Assembly: GCA_964035015.1 (NCBI GenBank)
Contig: OZ036012.1
Span: 1-64,000 of the forward strand
Direction: 5' to 3'
DNA length: 64,000 bases
Origin: Corallium rubrum
Lineage: Eukaryota > Cnidaria > Anthozoa > Scleralcyonacea > Coralliidae
In this document: one piece after another, positions 11,465-22,032 of the stretch
Layout of the letters: each line of letters begins with the position of its first letter
Position numbering within the stretch: the stretch's first letter is position 1
The notes under the pieces: generated by a model
Databases searched by the model: none
Told to the model about the DNA's origin: nothing
Seen by the model: the letters and a program-made list of their open reading frames with translations, nothing else
Position numbers and translations under genes: made by a program

Positions 11465-11712
11465 TATGGTGGCCTAGGAGTGCCATAAGAATTTTTGATA
11501 TATTTATTATTTTTTTTAATTTTTTTTTATTTTTATTTTTATTTAAAAATTAATTTTTTTATTTTTGAATATTTTTTTATTTTATTTTTTTTAAATAAAG
11601 AAATACTTTTTATATTTTATTTTTTGTTTTTAAAACGTTTTTATTATAAGAAAAAAATTTAAAAAAATAAATAAATAAAAATAAAATGAAAAATTTGGCA
11701 GCCTATGAGTGC
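11465..11712 (+). repeat. 250 bp AT-rich module, copy 2, upstream of alpha-kinase ORF
   Basis: Near-identical to 865-1114. It ends 81 bp before the ATG of the alpha-kinase ORF, as the first copy ends 84 bp before the integrase ATG. Confidence 0.85.
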
Positions 11713-11792
11713 CATAACCATAATGCTTTGAGGGTGGGGTGGTGGGGACAAACATGTGTGTGTATTGTACGATTTTACATGTATATCGGATC

Positions 11793-12470
11793 ATGTCGAA
11801 TAAAGCAAGAAATAACAAGAAGTGGGCGGATTTTAAGCAAAAGCATGCTGAAAAGAGACGTAAAACAGACGAGAAGCAGCCAGATGCTGTGGACGACTTA
11901 ACTGTTCAAAGATTGTCTGCTGAGGTCGAGGGGAAATGCCAGAAATACAGTCGAATTGGGCCGTTAGCTATCGTGCCGTTCCCTTATGATGCATTAACGC
12001 TTGACAACATCAAGAATGCGTGCAAAAGTTATTTTGATGTGGCATCCTTTATGGCATGCGACGTGCTGGCAGGTGAGAGAGGGCCGTCGTACACGAGCAT
12101 AGATCAGATAAAAAACTTTAAACTGTTGCATGTAAGATTTTACTTTGACGACAAAGAGACTGAGCCTGAGGAAGGTGATGAAGCCTTCGGTTCCAGTAGT
12201 ACTTGTAGTCCAACAGTGAAGAAAGCTAAACTGAAAAAGATTGATCTTACTACAAAAGATGTTGAATCACGAAGATCTTTGCCTGTTGAATCCCCCAAAA
12301 AGGTCGTGCAGCATTCAGCATTTCCAAAATCAGTGTCTCTGAGCACGCTTCTTCAACTTGGCAAGCTGATCCCTCCTGCATGTGACCAGGAGATCATCGA
12401 ACTTTACCTTGAAGAGTTTTCTATGGAAAAAAAGAATGGCTTGTGCCATTTTCAGCCAAGGTATCTGTGA
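11793..12470 (+). CDS. Alpha-kinase protein, N-terminal half (frame 1)
   Basis: Starts at an ATG giving MSNKARNNKKWADFKQKHAE, a basic start. It continues through a globular region (LAIVPFPYDALTLDNIKNAC) and a charged, low-complexity linker (KKAKLKKIDLTTKD). Frame 1 closes soon after EEFSMEKK. At that point an A7 run (12427-12433) separates it from the frame encoding the kinase domain; one extra A would join the two. The N-terminal region has no domain I can name. The gene is intronless here, which with the broken frame suggests a retrocopy or pseudogene, or an assembly indel. It lies between the 250 bp module and an isolated integrase exon. Confidence 0.65.
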   Translation: MSNKARNNKKWADFKQKHAEKRRKTDEKQPDAVDDLTVQRLSAEVEGKCQKYSRIGPLAIVPFPYDALTLDNIKNACKSYFDVASFMACDVLAGERGPSYTSIDQIKNFKLLHVRFYFDDKETEPEEGDEAFGSSSTCSPTVKKAKLKKIDLTTKDVESRRSLPVESPKKVVQHSAFPKSVSLSTLLQLGKLIPPACDQEIIELYLEEFSMEKKNGLCHFQPRYL

Positions 12471-13078
12471 GTAAGTCACCTTTTTCCAGTGGAGCCTTTA
12501 GAAATGCCTTTAACGCCCAAGCCATCTCTGGTCTGAAAGGAAGGTATGTTCTTAAACGCTACAAACCTGATCAGATCCAATCCATAGAAGATTTATTTGG
12601 GTCTTTGGATAATCATACAAGAAAATCTGTGCAAATGAATAGTCTGGCAAGATATTATGCCATGCTGTTGGAGAAAGAGAGCTCTATCCATGGAGAGTAT
12701 GGAGAAACATTCAAGTATTCGAAAGTGTATTTAGGCAGGAATGACCATCAACTTGTAACCTTGGAGTTATACCTGGAAGGTGAGTTCATCAAGTACATCA
12801 ACAATGATGGAAATATTGTGGTTAGTGGAAGCGAGGTTGCAGACAAGGCAGAAGCATTCACACATTTTACATATGTGAAGTCAGAAAAAGCAATTATGGT
12901 TTTGGATATCCAAGGAACTGGGTATGGTCTATGTGACCCAGAAGTGGCAAGTACCAAGCTTCTGGATGATGACAGTCAGACCATACTATTTTGCTGTGGA
13001 AATCTGTCCACACAAGCAATAGAACAATTTTTATCAGAGCACAAGTGCAACAAATATTGTGCCCTTCTTGGTATATAA
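12434..13078 (+). CDS. Alpha-kinase catalytic domain (frame 2)
   Basis: The frame opens just after the A7 run and reads PFSSGAFRNAFNAQ, the glycine-containing N-lobe start of alpha-kinases, with VLKRYKPDQ carrying the probable ATP-binding lysine. Later come TLELYLEGEFIKYINNDG and then VLDIQGTGYGLCDPEVAS, which matches the family's DxQG...L.DP(E/I) active-site and glycine-rich segment. The end KCNKYCALLGI matches the HKCNxxCxxLG zinc-binding C-terminus. Family members (eEF2K, myosin heavy chain kinase and TRPM6/7 kinases, vwkA) phosphorylate Ser/Thr in alpha-helical contexts. The visible core residues are present, so the domain itself appears intact. Stop at 13076-13078. Confidence 0.85.
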   Translation, partial: EWLVPFSAKVSVSKSPFSSGAFRNAFNAQAISGLKGRYVLKRYKPDQIQSIEDLFGSLDNHTRKSVQMNSLARYYAMLLEKESSIHGEYGETFKYSKVYLGRNDHQLVTLELYLEGEFIKYINNDGNIVVSGSEVADKAEAFTHFTYVKSEKAIMVLDIQGTGYGLCDPEVASTKLLDDDSQTILFCCGNLSTQAIEQFLSEHKCNKYCALLGI

Positions 13079-14281
13079 TAAACACCATGTGAATACTTCA
13101 ATAACCTTAGACAACATTCAAATGTAACTCTGTTTGAAAACCAGTATGTTGAGTTTTATTCCTGTTTCTATCTGAAGCATGTTATACATGTACAATACAG
13201 TACAGTAATGGTGGCACCATAAATGTCTTAAAATTGGTAGGGGGTTACATCCTTGATAAAAATGGTAAACTGGGGATGGAAAAAGATTGGACTGATGACT
13301 GTGATTTTCCTTCTAGATCATTCTATTTTCCTGACACTTTTTTTTCCAGATGAGGGCCTGGGTTCCCCATTCCAGTGCCACCATTTTCTGTTTGGTGCTT
13401 TGTAGTGGATTGTTAAAGTTATTAATATTTACACCAGAAAGAGATAAATACAGTAACTGCATTGTGAACTCTTGGAAATTGACAATAAATTTTGATATTT
13501 TTACACTTAAATTGATATACATGTAAGCTAACAGTACAACTTTCTTTTCCCTGTTAAACCCAGTCATCTAAGTTTGCAATACCTGATCTAGGAATGTATA
13601 TATATAATTGTTGGGGGAATGCTGTTCCCCCTAATCATTTGGCCAGGATACAGTGATACACCCATTAACTTTCATGACCAGTGGCCACGCCAATTTGATT
13701 ATTATGACTAGTGGCCATGCCCAATTGACTTTGGTGAGTGTTCCCCCACTTCTAAAACGTGAAAAACATCACTGATATATAGTATCTTCAGGTTCAAGTA
13801 TATTATTAATGACAATGGCATCATTTTTCATATACATGTATACTGTAGTCAAGTGAATGCAGCTTTGTAATACTTACTACAATTCGTATTTCACATTTCT
13901 ATAACAGCTTAATTAACTGGTTTTGAGGAGATGAAACGTGCCTACATGTAGGCAAATCTAAACCAAGTTCTTTCACTCCTTCCAACAGTGCCATTGCATC
14001 ATTGACAGTTAATTATCTATGATAAGTTCCAAATTTGGATAGTTCAATGGGTTCTCAGGGTTGGAATCAAGTGAATATCTGCAATTTGCACCTTAGTTAG
14101 TCAAATGAGAAAAACTGCACATTGCATGCGTACAAATGCAAAAGAATTTTTAAAAAGTAAATTAAATGATCAAGTTTTCCAAAGCTCTTTATTTTAAAAG
14201 AGATTAAACATTCATTTTCCTTCAACTAAGTTGAACCTTGGGTGCTACTTTTAAAACTAATGAAATAAATCTTACAGTAGT
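13079..14281. other. No gene seen between alpha-kinase and integrase last exon
   Basis: About 1.2 kb of AT-rich sequence without a supported ORF. Around 13640-13750 there is a loosely repeated phrase (CAGTGGCCACGCC / TAGTGGCCATGCC). Confidence 0.5.
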
Positions 14282-14636
14282 TCAGGCTAAATTTGCTTTA
14301 AGATACAAGTATGCATCTGCAGCCTCTGCAGGTTTAATTTCATGTGTGTCAGGAATAAGTACTTCACAGCGTGCTCGAAATGCTGGATCCAAAAAGTCAT
14401 CAGTTCCTTCCAAAACACCTGATAATTCAGCAACTTCCTTCAAATGTTCTTCATTGATGACATGACCACACTTGTCACCTCCATACCGTTCAGGAAAGCT
14501 ATAAATATGGTCTGGTATTCCAGTTGGAAGTTGTTTTTTTGCTTGCTTTCGGCCACGATGACTATTCCACACTGTTTCTCTAAAAATGTCCAGTTCCCTT
14601 TGAACAACTGGAATGTACACAAATGCAAGTAAATCT
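14282..14636 (-). CDS. rva_4-type integrase, isolated last exon
   Basis: Minus-strand exon following an acceptor TTTTTTCCAG. It encodes DLLAFVYIPVVQRELDIF, then ETVWNSHRGRKQ, GIPDHIYSFPERYGG and GVLEGTDDFLDP, and ends in a TGA. This is the C-terminal region I expect in the same integrase family as 1198-3534 (family motif xELDxFxxxVWNSHRxRxQ, then GxPxHIYxFPExYG). It begins in a phase that fits exon 3 at 3534. No upstream integrase exons are visible on the minus strand above 14636. It is either the displaced end of the locus at 1-3.5 kb (inversion) or the remnant of another copy. Confidence 0.75.
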
Positions 14637-14814
14637 CTGGAAAAAATAATTGCACAGTACCACAGTTTAGCAGAAAAAATAATCTACTGAATTAATGCTC
14701 CTTGTATACTCGTGTTGCAAGCCATTAGTCAACCTTACGGAATGACTGTCAGAGGTTGAGTTAAACAATGGCTTAACTGGTACTGTACTACATGTAAACT
14801 TTATTAAATATTAT

Positions 14815-14888
14815 GGCTAGGATTTGAACCCACAATGTTCAGTTTACCAGTCTGATGCTCTACTAACTGAGCTACAAGGTCAAGTTAG
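14815..14888 (-). mobile_element. tRNA-like SINE head or tRNA pseudogene
   Basis: The minus strand reads like a tRNA, with an A box in TAGCTCAGTTAGTAGAGC, a B box GGTTCAAATCC, and a 7-nt anticodon loop CTGGTAA (GGT, Thr-like). The 3' strand that should pair with the acceptor start GACCTTG is not complementary, and the T stem is poor. I therefore take it for a tRNA-derived SINE or pseudogene, not a functional tRNA. Confidence 0.55.
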
Positions 14889-15239
14889 GAGCAAGTTGTG
14901 GTATGATGGTAACCTTATTCTCCACATGCACAATCCCAATTAAGTTTGAAGCTTCTAGATCTTATCGTACAAAAAAGTAAAGACAAAATCTATACATAAT
15001 ACAGTATCTTACTTGTTTAGCTGCAGGGGAAGGCGCCAGCGGCTTTTCTTTCAGGCTTTCATTTCGACGGAATTTTCATCAATATTTACCTAAACTCTTT
15101 AAAAATGACTCAGATCAACTAATACACCAGCTATCAAAAAAAAAAAAACAACCATCAAGTCTTCTGAAAAGCGGAGTAATATTCGTTTTTGTGTCATTTT
15201 ACGTCTTTCACGCTATTTCTGCCTTGTTAGTTGTTAGTT

Positions 15240-15300
15240 TAGGATCCAAAATGGCGGATCACTCACGCCCACACTTCCGGTGTCCCAACTCTTTCGTATG
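15240..15300. promoter_or_regulatory. Possible promoter-like patch (ETS and YY1-like motifs)
   Basis: Contains CACTTCCGGTG (ETS/GABP-like on the complement) and CAAAATGGCGG (YY1-like), 30 bp apart. Such pairs mark TATA-less promoters in animals. No gene is clearly attached. The integrase last exon lies downstream on the minus strand. Confidence 0.25.
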
Positions 15301-15304
15301 GAGG

Positions 15305-15385
15305 GCTCTACCACCACCAATAGTATTTCTTAAGATTACACTAATCTAGACGAGCCACTATTGCAAACATTGATACTTCTAATGC
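15305..15385 (+). repeat. Direct repeat outside palindrome, left
   Basis: CTACCACCACCAATAG... TTACACTAATCTAGACGAGC recurs at about 19335-19400 (CAGCCACCACCAACAG... CTACACTAATCTATACGAGC) in the same orientation, on the far side of the 3.4 kb palindrome. Confidence 0.55.
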
Positions 15386-15639
15386 TTATTTACCTTGTAA
15401 AAATACTCTTAAGTTTTAACTATCATAACGACACTATTAATCTCAATGAGTTAACTTTTACTGCAACATTAGTCTAAGTCTTTTTGCAGTAAGACTAACT
15501 CGTTGACATTACCAGTTGTACATCCTCCTTGATTGTTCAAACAAAGTTCCTAAAAACAACGCTGAGCAAGTGCATAAAAGAGATAAGTTCTCGCCTCTCA
15601 CTTCCTCCCCTACCTTCTCGCCTCTCACTTCCTCCTCTC

Positions 15640-16040
15640 CTTTCTCACTCTTGTTGAACCCAACCGTGTATTCGAACCACACCTTCCTCGCGTGTAAGTC
15701 ACTGGTCTTCACCACTGCGCCATCATGACTATCATACTAGCTAAAGTTTTTAACTAGTATTTAAGCTAACCATTTTGCCACTCCCCTAAAAATTTCGACC
15801 GTGCCAGGATTCGAACCACACCTACCTCGGGTGTAAGCCACTGGTCTTCACCACTGCGATATCACGACTCTCACACTAGTTAACGTTTGAAGCTAGTATT
15901 TAAGCTAACCGTTTTGCCACTCCCCTAAAAATTCATAGCTAAAAATATCGACCCTAGCACGAGTGTAAGTCACTGACCTTTACCACTGCGCTGCCAAGAC
16001 TTAGATGCTAACTGATGTTTAAAGCTTGTACTTAAACGCA
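15640..16040 (-). mobile_element. tRNA-like SINE units, left palindrome arm
   Basis: About three tandem units of 130-140 bp. On the minus strand each has GCGCAGTGGTGAAG-type (A box) and GGTTCGAATCCTGGCAC-type (B box) segments spaced as in a tRNA, followed by a GGGGAGTGGCAAAA phrase. This is the structure of tRNA-derived SINE or satellite units. They recur inverted at 18780-19030. Confidence 0.6.
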
Positions 16041-16110
16041 CAGAATCATGGTGGGGACGGCAATAATGTTTGTTATACCACCTACCCCCCTTTCAGGTTT
16101 GTTTCCCCCT

Positions 16111-17588
16111 GGTAGTATCCATAGGAGTGTCCGGAACACTAATAGCATTCCTAGGAGTGTCCGGAACACTGCGAACATGCGGAAGAGTGGCCGGAACACT
16201 AATAGCGTGCGTAGGAGTGTCAGGAACACTTGTAGCATGCGCAGAAGTGTGAGGAACACTTGTAGTATTCCTAGCAGTGTCCGGAACACTTGTAGCATCC
16301 ATAGGAGTGTCGGTAACATTTGTGTCATCCGTAGGAGTGTCAGAAGCACTTGTAGCATCCGTAGCAGTGTCCAAAGCACTAATAGCATGCTTACGAGTGT
16401 CCAGAACACTAATAGCAAGCGTAGGAATGTCCAGGACACTAATAGCATGCGTGGGAATGTCCAGGACACTAATAGCATGCGTAGGAATGTCCAGGACACT
16501 AATAGCATGTTTAGGAATGTCCAGGACACTAATAGCAAGCCTAGGAAGGTTCAGAACACTAATAGCATGTTTAGGAATGTCCAGGACACTAATAGCATGC
16601 GTATGAATGTCCAGAACACTAATAGCAACCATAGGAATGTCCAGGACAATAATAGCATGCGGATGAATGTCCAGGACACTAATGGCATGCGTATGAATGT
16701 CCAGGACACTAATAGCATGCGTAGGAATGTCCAGGACACTAATAGCATGTTTAGGAACGTCCAGGACACTAACAGCAAGCCTAGGAACGTCCAGAACACT
16801 AATAGCAGGTGCAGGAATTTCCAGAACACTAATAGCAGGTGCAGGAATGTCCAGAACACTAATAGCAGGTGCAGGAATGTCCAGAACACTAATAGCATGT
16901 GTAGGAATGTCCAGAACAGTAATAGCAAGCATAGGAATGTCCAGGCCACTAATAGCATGCGTAGGAATGTCCAGAACACTAATAGCAGGTGCAGGAATGT
17001 CCAGAACACTAATAGCAGGTGCAGGAATGTCCAGAACACTAATAGCATGCGTAGGAATGTCCAGAACACTAATAGCAGGTGCAGGAATGTCCAGAACACC
17101 TATAATAGCATGCGTAGGAATGTCCAGAACACAAATAGAAAGCCTAGGAATGTCCAGAACACTAATAGTAAGTGCAGGAATGTCCAGGACACTAATAGCA
17201 AGCATAGGAATGTCCAGGACACTAATAGCAGGTGCAGGAATGTCCAGAACACTAATAGCAGGCGTATCGATGTCCAGAACACTAATAGCATGCGTAGGAA
17301 TGTCCATCACACTAATTGCCTATTTAGAAATATCCGGCACACTATAATAGCAAGCCTAGGAATGTCCAGAACACTAATAGCATGTTTAGGAATGTCCAGA
17401 ATACTAATAGCAGACGTAGGAATGTCGAGAACACTAATAACATACGTAGGAAATTCCAGAACACGTATAGCTCGCGTAGGAATGTCCAGGACACTAATAG
17501 CATGCGTAGGAATGTCCAAAACACTAATAGCATGCGTAGGAATGTCCAGAACACTAATAGCATGCTTAGAAATATCTAGAACACATTC
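16111..17588 (+). repeat. 30-bp minisatellite, forward half (~49 copies)
   Basis: Exact 30-bp period. The typical unit contains AATAGCATGCGTAGGAATGT followed by CCAGGACACT. Because 30 is a multiple of 3 and the unit lacks stops, long repetitive reading frames appear on both strands (VQDTNSMRRN-like, ISVLDIPTHA-like). I regard none of them as genes. Outer units (16111-16400) are of a CGGAACACT type and inner units of a CAGGACACT type. Confidence 0.97.
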
Positions 17589-18500
17589 TGAAGCATGCTA
17601 TTGGTGTCCTGGACATTCCTGCACATGCTATTGTTGTCCTGGATATTCCTACACATGCTATTAGTGTCCTGAACATCGCTACGCTTGCTATTGTCCTGGA
17701 CATTCCTACGCTTGCTATTAGTGTTCTGGACACTCTTAAGCATGCTATTAGTGTTTTCGACACTGCTACGGATGCTACAAGTGTTCCTGGTACTCCTACG
17801 CACGCTATTAGTGTTCCGGACACTGCTAAGAATACTACAAGTGTTCCTGACACTCCTGCGGATGCTACAAGTGTTCCGGACACTGCTAGGAATACTACAT
17901 GTGTTCCTGACACTTCTGCGCATGCTACAAGTGTTCCGGACACTGCTAGGAATACTACATGTGTTCCTGACACTCCTGCGGATGCTACAAGTGTTCCGGA
18001 CACTGCTAAGAATACTACAAGTGTTCCTGACACTCCTGCGGATGCTACAAGTGTTCCGGACACTGCTGGGAATACTACATGTGTTCCTGACACTTCTGCG
18101 CATGCTACAAGTGTTCCTGACACTCCTACGCACGCTATTAGTGTTCCAGGCACTCTTCCGCATGTGATCAGTGTTCCGGACACTGCTAGGAATACTACAA
18201 GTGTTCCTGACACTCCTACGCACGCTATTAGTGTTCCGGACACACTTCGGCATGTTCTCAGTGTTCCTGACACTCCTACGTATGTTACAAGTGTTCCGAA
18301 CACTGCTAAGAATACTACAAGTGTTCCTGACACTCCTACGGATGCTACAAGTGTTCCGGACACGGCTAGGAATACTACAAATGTTCCTGAAACTTCTGCG
18401 CATGCTACAAGTGTTCCTGACACTCCTACGCACGCTATTAGTGTTCCGGACACTCCTATGGATACTACCAGTGTTCCGGACACTCCTACAGTCGATACGA
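17589..18500 (-). repeat. 30-bp minisatellite, inverted half (~30 copies)
   Basis: The same unit in reverse orientation (CTATTAGTGTCCTGGACATT near the centre, GTGTTCCGGACACT further out). Variant order is mirrored: the outermost units at 18430-18490 are the complement of the outermost units at 16111-16210. This shows a true palindrome, not two unrelated arrays. Confidence 0.95.
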
Positions 18501-18654
18501 GTCTGTTCCACAATAATCTGAGACGTAGTGCGTGTTGCTATAAGAGCACGGCACTCCTATTGTTTAACAAGGAAAAACTCGTTGTGGTTGTGGCGGGTTT
18601 CAGTACGGTCTACAACCCAGAGTATCTCTTAGTATAACAACTGCTGATAGCTTG

Positions 18655-19030
18655 AGGGGATAGGGGGAAACAAACCTGAAAGGGGTGGTGGTGGGGGGGG
18701 GGGGGGGCAGGGGGTATAAGAAACATTATTGCCGTCCCCACCATGATTCTGTGCGTTTAAGTACAAACCTTAAACATCAGTTAGCATCTAAGTCTTGGCA
18801 GCGCAGTGGTAAAGGTCAGTGACTTACACCCGAGGTAGGTGTGGTGTGAACCCTGGCAGGGGTTATATTTTTTGCTATGAATTTTTAGGGAGTGGCAAAA
18901 TTGTTAGCATAAATACTAATTTCAAACATTAGCTAATGTGAAACACGTGGTGGCGCAGTTGTGAAGAACAGTGACTTACACTCCGGGTTGGTGTGGTTCA
19001 ACCCCTGGCACGGCCAGGATTTTTAGGGAG
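18655..19030 (+). repeat. Right palindrome arm with tRNA-like units
   Basis: Inverted match to 15780-16115. It includes GGGGGAAACAAACCTGAAAG, the stretch ATTGCCGTCCCCACCATGAT and two tRNA-like units (TGGCGCAGTTGTGAAG, GTGGTTCAACCCCTGG). Confidence 0.9.
18683..18716 (+). repeat. G-rich tract
   Basis: GGTGGTGGTGG followed by an uninterrupted G run of about 15 and GCAGGGGG. It is able in principle to form a G-quadruplex. The left arm has a much shorter C run at the same place (16085-16091), so it expanded after the palindrome formed. Confidence 0.85.
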
Positions 19031-19399
19031 ACAGAGTGCATTATTTATTGTACCAACTACAGACAACTACTTACACTAAAAAGTTGCTACGCACGCTTTG
19101 AACAAGAACAGCCTAACCAATCACAACTATTACCAGCAACTCACAAAAGACTCATTAATTCACAATATCATACAAATGAACGAACGAACGATACACTTAT
19201 TTTAAACAAACCGACAGACAATATCGACAACAATAGACCGACTACAACAGCAACGGTTCCCATACCTAACCAAAACTGCTACATATACCAGACACATAAC
19301 TATAGCTGAACCTCTGAGAAACATTTCATTGACTCAGCCACCACCAACAGTCTTTCTTAAACTACACTAATCTATACGAGCAACTCTCACAAACATCTA

Positions 19400-20580
19400 A
19401 TACTTTTTCAATAGAATATTTCTAAACATGGAATGAAAATACTTATGATAGCTCTAACTTTCAATTTTTCCTCTAACAATGTGCATGTATTATTTGTCTG
19501 TCAGGAATGAAAATAGAATTGATAAAAGTGCTAGAACTTAGCGATGTTTCGTTGCAAAATGCCTAATAACAATCGTTCTATTAAAGTTCAAATTTAAATT
19601 TGCCTTTGTTGTTAAAACAACTTCAGATCAAATGAAAAAACACGTTCTAAGCAAAGTGGTTGCTATTCCTAGAATTATATTTGAGTGTTTGGATTTTTCA
19701 AAGTGGAAAAAACGTTTTAGAGCTACCTTGAAAAAGATGGTAAACCTAACTATTTTCAAATTCACCACTTTCGTACGGTAATGTTTGCACCATGAAGGGA
19801 GGGAGGGAAAATCATTTTTGATGTGCTCTTACAACAAAATTATAGAAATCCAAAAGTTATTTAGAAAAAATATATGCATAAAATTGTTAGGCCTGCAGAA
19901 AACACAGGTTTCTGTCCTCTTCACTTTCTCGACAGGCTAAGATCAATGCGGGTCAAAAGCGCAAAGTAGTATGGCAATAGAGAAAGTGGCGAATATGAAG
20001 CTATTTTTTCTTGTTATACCTCATGTTTTTACTACTTACCACATACCATTTCGAAGGTGTATACTCCCCTAACCTATTCGTATTTTTATCATTTTTCATA
20101 ATTTGAATCAGTATGTGATCAGATAAGTATTTAACCGCAACCCAAATACTTTTCCCTAGTTCATTGGAACAAAATGCATGTCGAATAAGTGGACCAATAC
20201 ATAGTGATCTAGGGGCATTACTCAACGAATATCTAGAGAACCAAAAACGCTCTGAATGCAATATCCAGGTTTATTGGAACCACGTTATCGATTTCTGTGA
20301 ACCCCTATTGTGATCGTACCAGAACCAAATAAACTTCATGATCTCAGAACCGCGAACTTTATTCCTTTTATCCATCATTTCACATACTGACCTACTTTCA
20401 TGTAGCCAAAATAATTTCCAAGTTTCTTGGAAACCAGTATAATTTCAAATTTATTTAAACACTCAGTAAAAAACATTCAGAAAATTACACTTCCGAAATC
20501 TTTAGAAAAATAAGAATATAGAAAATAAATTTCAGGTTTATCATCTCATTAAGTATTTTCAACCATATATATACTATAGT
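19400..20580. other. No gene seen
   Basis: About 1.2 kb of AT-rich sequence with no supported ORF or clear repeat. Confidence 0.5.
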
Positions 20581-20740
20581 GAGTTGAAACAACAACAACA
20601 ACAACAATATTTTATTTCCACTACTAGTGTCCATAAATAATTACAAGTAAAGATTTATAATTAAGTGACTGGGTACCCAAAATATATAATAATATTGAGC
20701 TAGTTGGGTACCCAATGAAAGACTAAAATACTTCTTAAAA

Positions 20741-21110
20741 TGAAGTGAAGTAGAGTGAAATGACGTAAACTGACGTAACGTAAAGCAACCTAATGTGACG
20801 TAATGCAAAGTGATGTAACGTAACGTAAAGTGACGTAACGTGAAATGACGCAACGTAAAGTGACGTAACGTAAAGTGAAGTAACGTAAGGTAAAGTGACG
20901 TAAAGTAAAGTAACGTAAGGTAAAGTGACGTAATGTAAAGTGACGTAATGTAAAGTAACGTAAGGTAAAGTGACGTAATGTAAAGTGATGTATTGTAAAG
21001 TGACGTAATTTAAAATGACGTTATGTAAAGTGACGTCATGTAAAGTGACGTAATGTAAAGTGACGTAATGTAAAGTGACGTAATGTAAAGTGATGTAATG
21101 TAAATCATAA
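20741..21110 (+). repeat. 15-bp tandem array rich in TGACGTAA
   Basis: Repeats of TAAAGTGACGTAATG and close variants, about 24 copies, ending at the start of the second duplicated segment. Each unit carries a TGACGT(A/C)A half-palindrome, the core of a CRE/ATF site. Confidence 0.95.
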
Positions 21111-21544
21111 ATAAATAGCTAAATAAATAATAGATAGACAAGCAAACAAACCATTAAATAAATAAATAAACAAGTAAAAAAAAATATATAAATAAACAGA
21201 TAAATAAATTAATAAATAATGAAATAAATGAATAAATAAACAAATAAATAAATAAATAAGATAAGTGATAAAAAAAGTAGAATAAAACTGCCTAGAACAT
21301 ACAGCTGTCATTGCCTGTAGATTCCCTCTCCCCGAAGGGAGGGTTGACTCACATATATAGACATTCAAAGGCTGTCGCACGTTTGGCCTGTGGTTGAAGG
21401 AACTATGACAAAAGGTCAAAGCCCCCAAAACAAACAGCAGTCAAATGTATGCTCCATAAAGGATAGCCTTACCCTTGAGGATGCTCAAATTAAAAATCAA
21501 CACAAAACTTAATTCAAAACTAATCAAATAAGATAAATATTCAA

Positions 21545-21596
21545 AAAATAAATAAATAAATAAATAAATAAGTAAATAAACAAATAAATACAGAAA

Positions 21597-21639
<43 letters not shown>

Positions 21640-22032
21640 ACAAACAAACAAACAAACAAACAAACAAACAAACAAACAAACAAACAAACAAACAAACAAA
21701 CAAACAAACAAACAAACAAACAAACAAACAAACAAACAAACAAACAAACAAACAAACAAACAAACAAACAAACAAACAAACAAACAAACAAACAAACAAA
21801 CAAACAAACAAACAAACAAACAAACAAACAAACAAACAAACAAACAAACAAACAAACAAACAAACAAACAAACAAACAAACAAACAAACAAACAAACAAA
21901 CAAACAAACAAACAAACAAACAAACAAACAAACAAACAAACAAACAAACAAACAAACAAACAAACAAACAAACAAACAAACAAACAAACAAACAAACAAA
22001 CAAAACAAACAAACAAACAAACAAATAAATAA
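21545..22032 (+). repeat. (TAAA)n / (CAAA)n microsatellite
   Basis: TAAA repeats to about 21636, then close to 370 bp of CAAA with one interruption near 22004. Copy 1 has only about 50 bp here (3955-4020). The long Phe-Val-Cys-Leu reading frames on the minus strand are artefacts of this run. Confidence 0.98.

Noticed and set aside
14815..14888. Functional tRNA-Thr gene
   Set aside because: A and B boxes fit, but the acceptor stem does not pair and the T stem is poor. SINE head or pseudogene is more likely.
16048..18637. Long repetitive ORFs (up to 538 codons) in several frames on both strands
   Set aside because: They arise because the minisatellite period is 30 bp (a multiple of 3) and its unit lacks stop codons. 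No unique domain is present and both strands are equally open.
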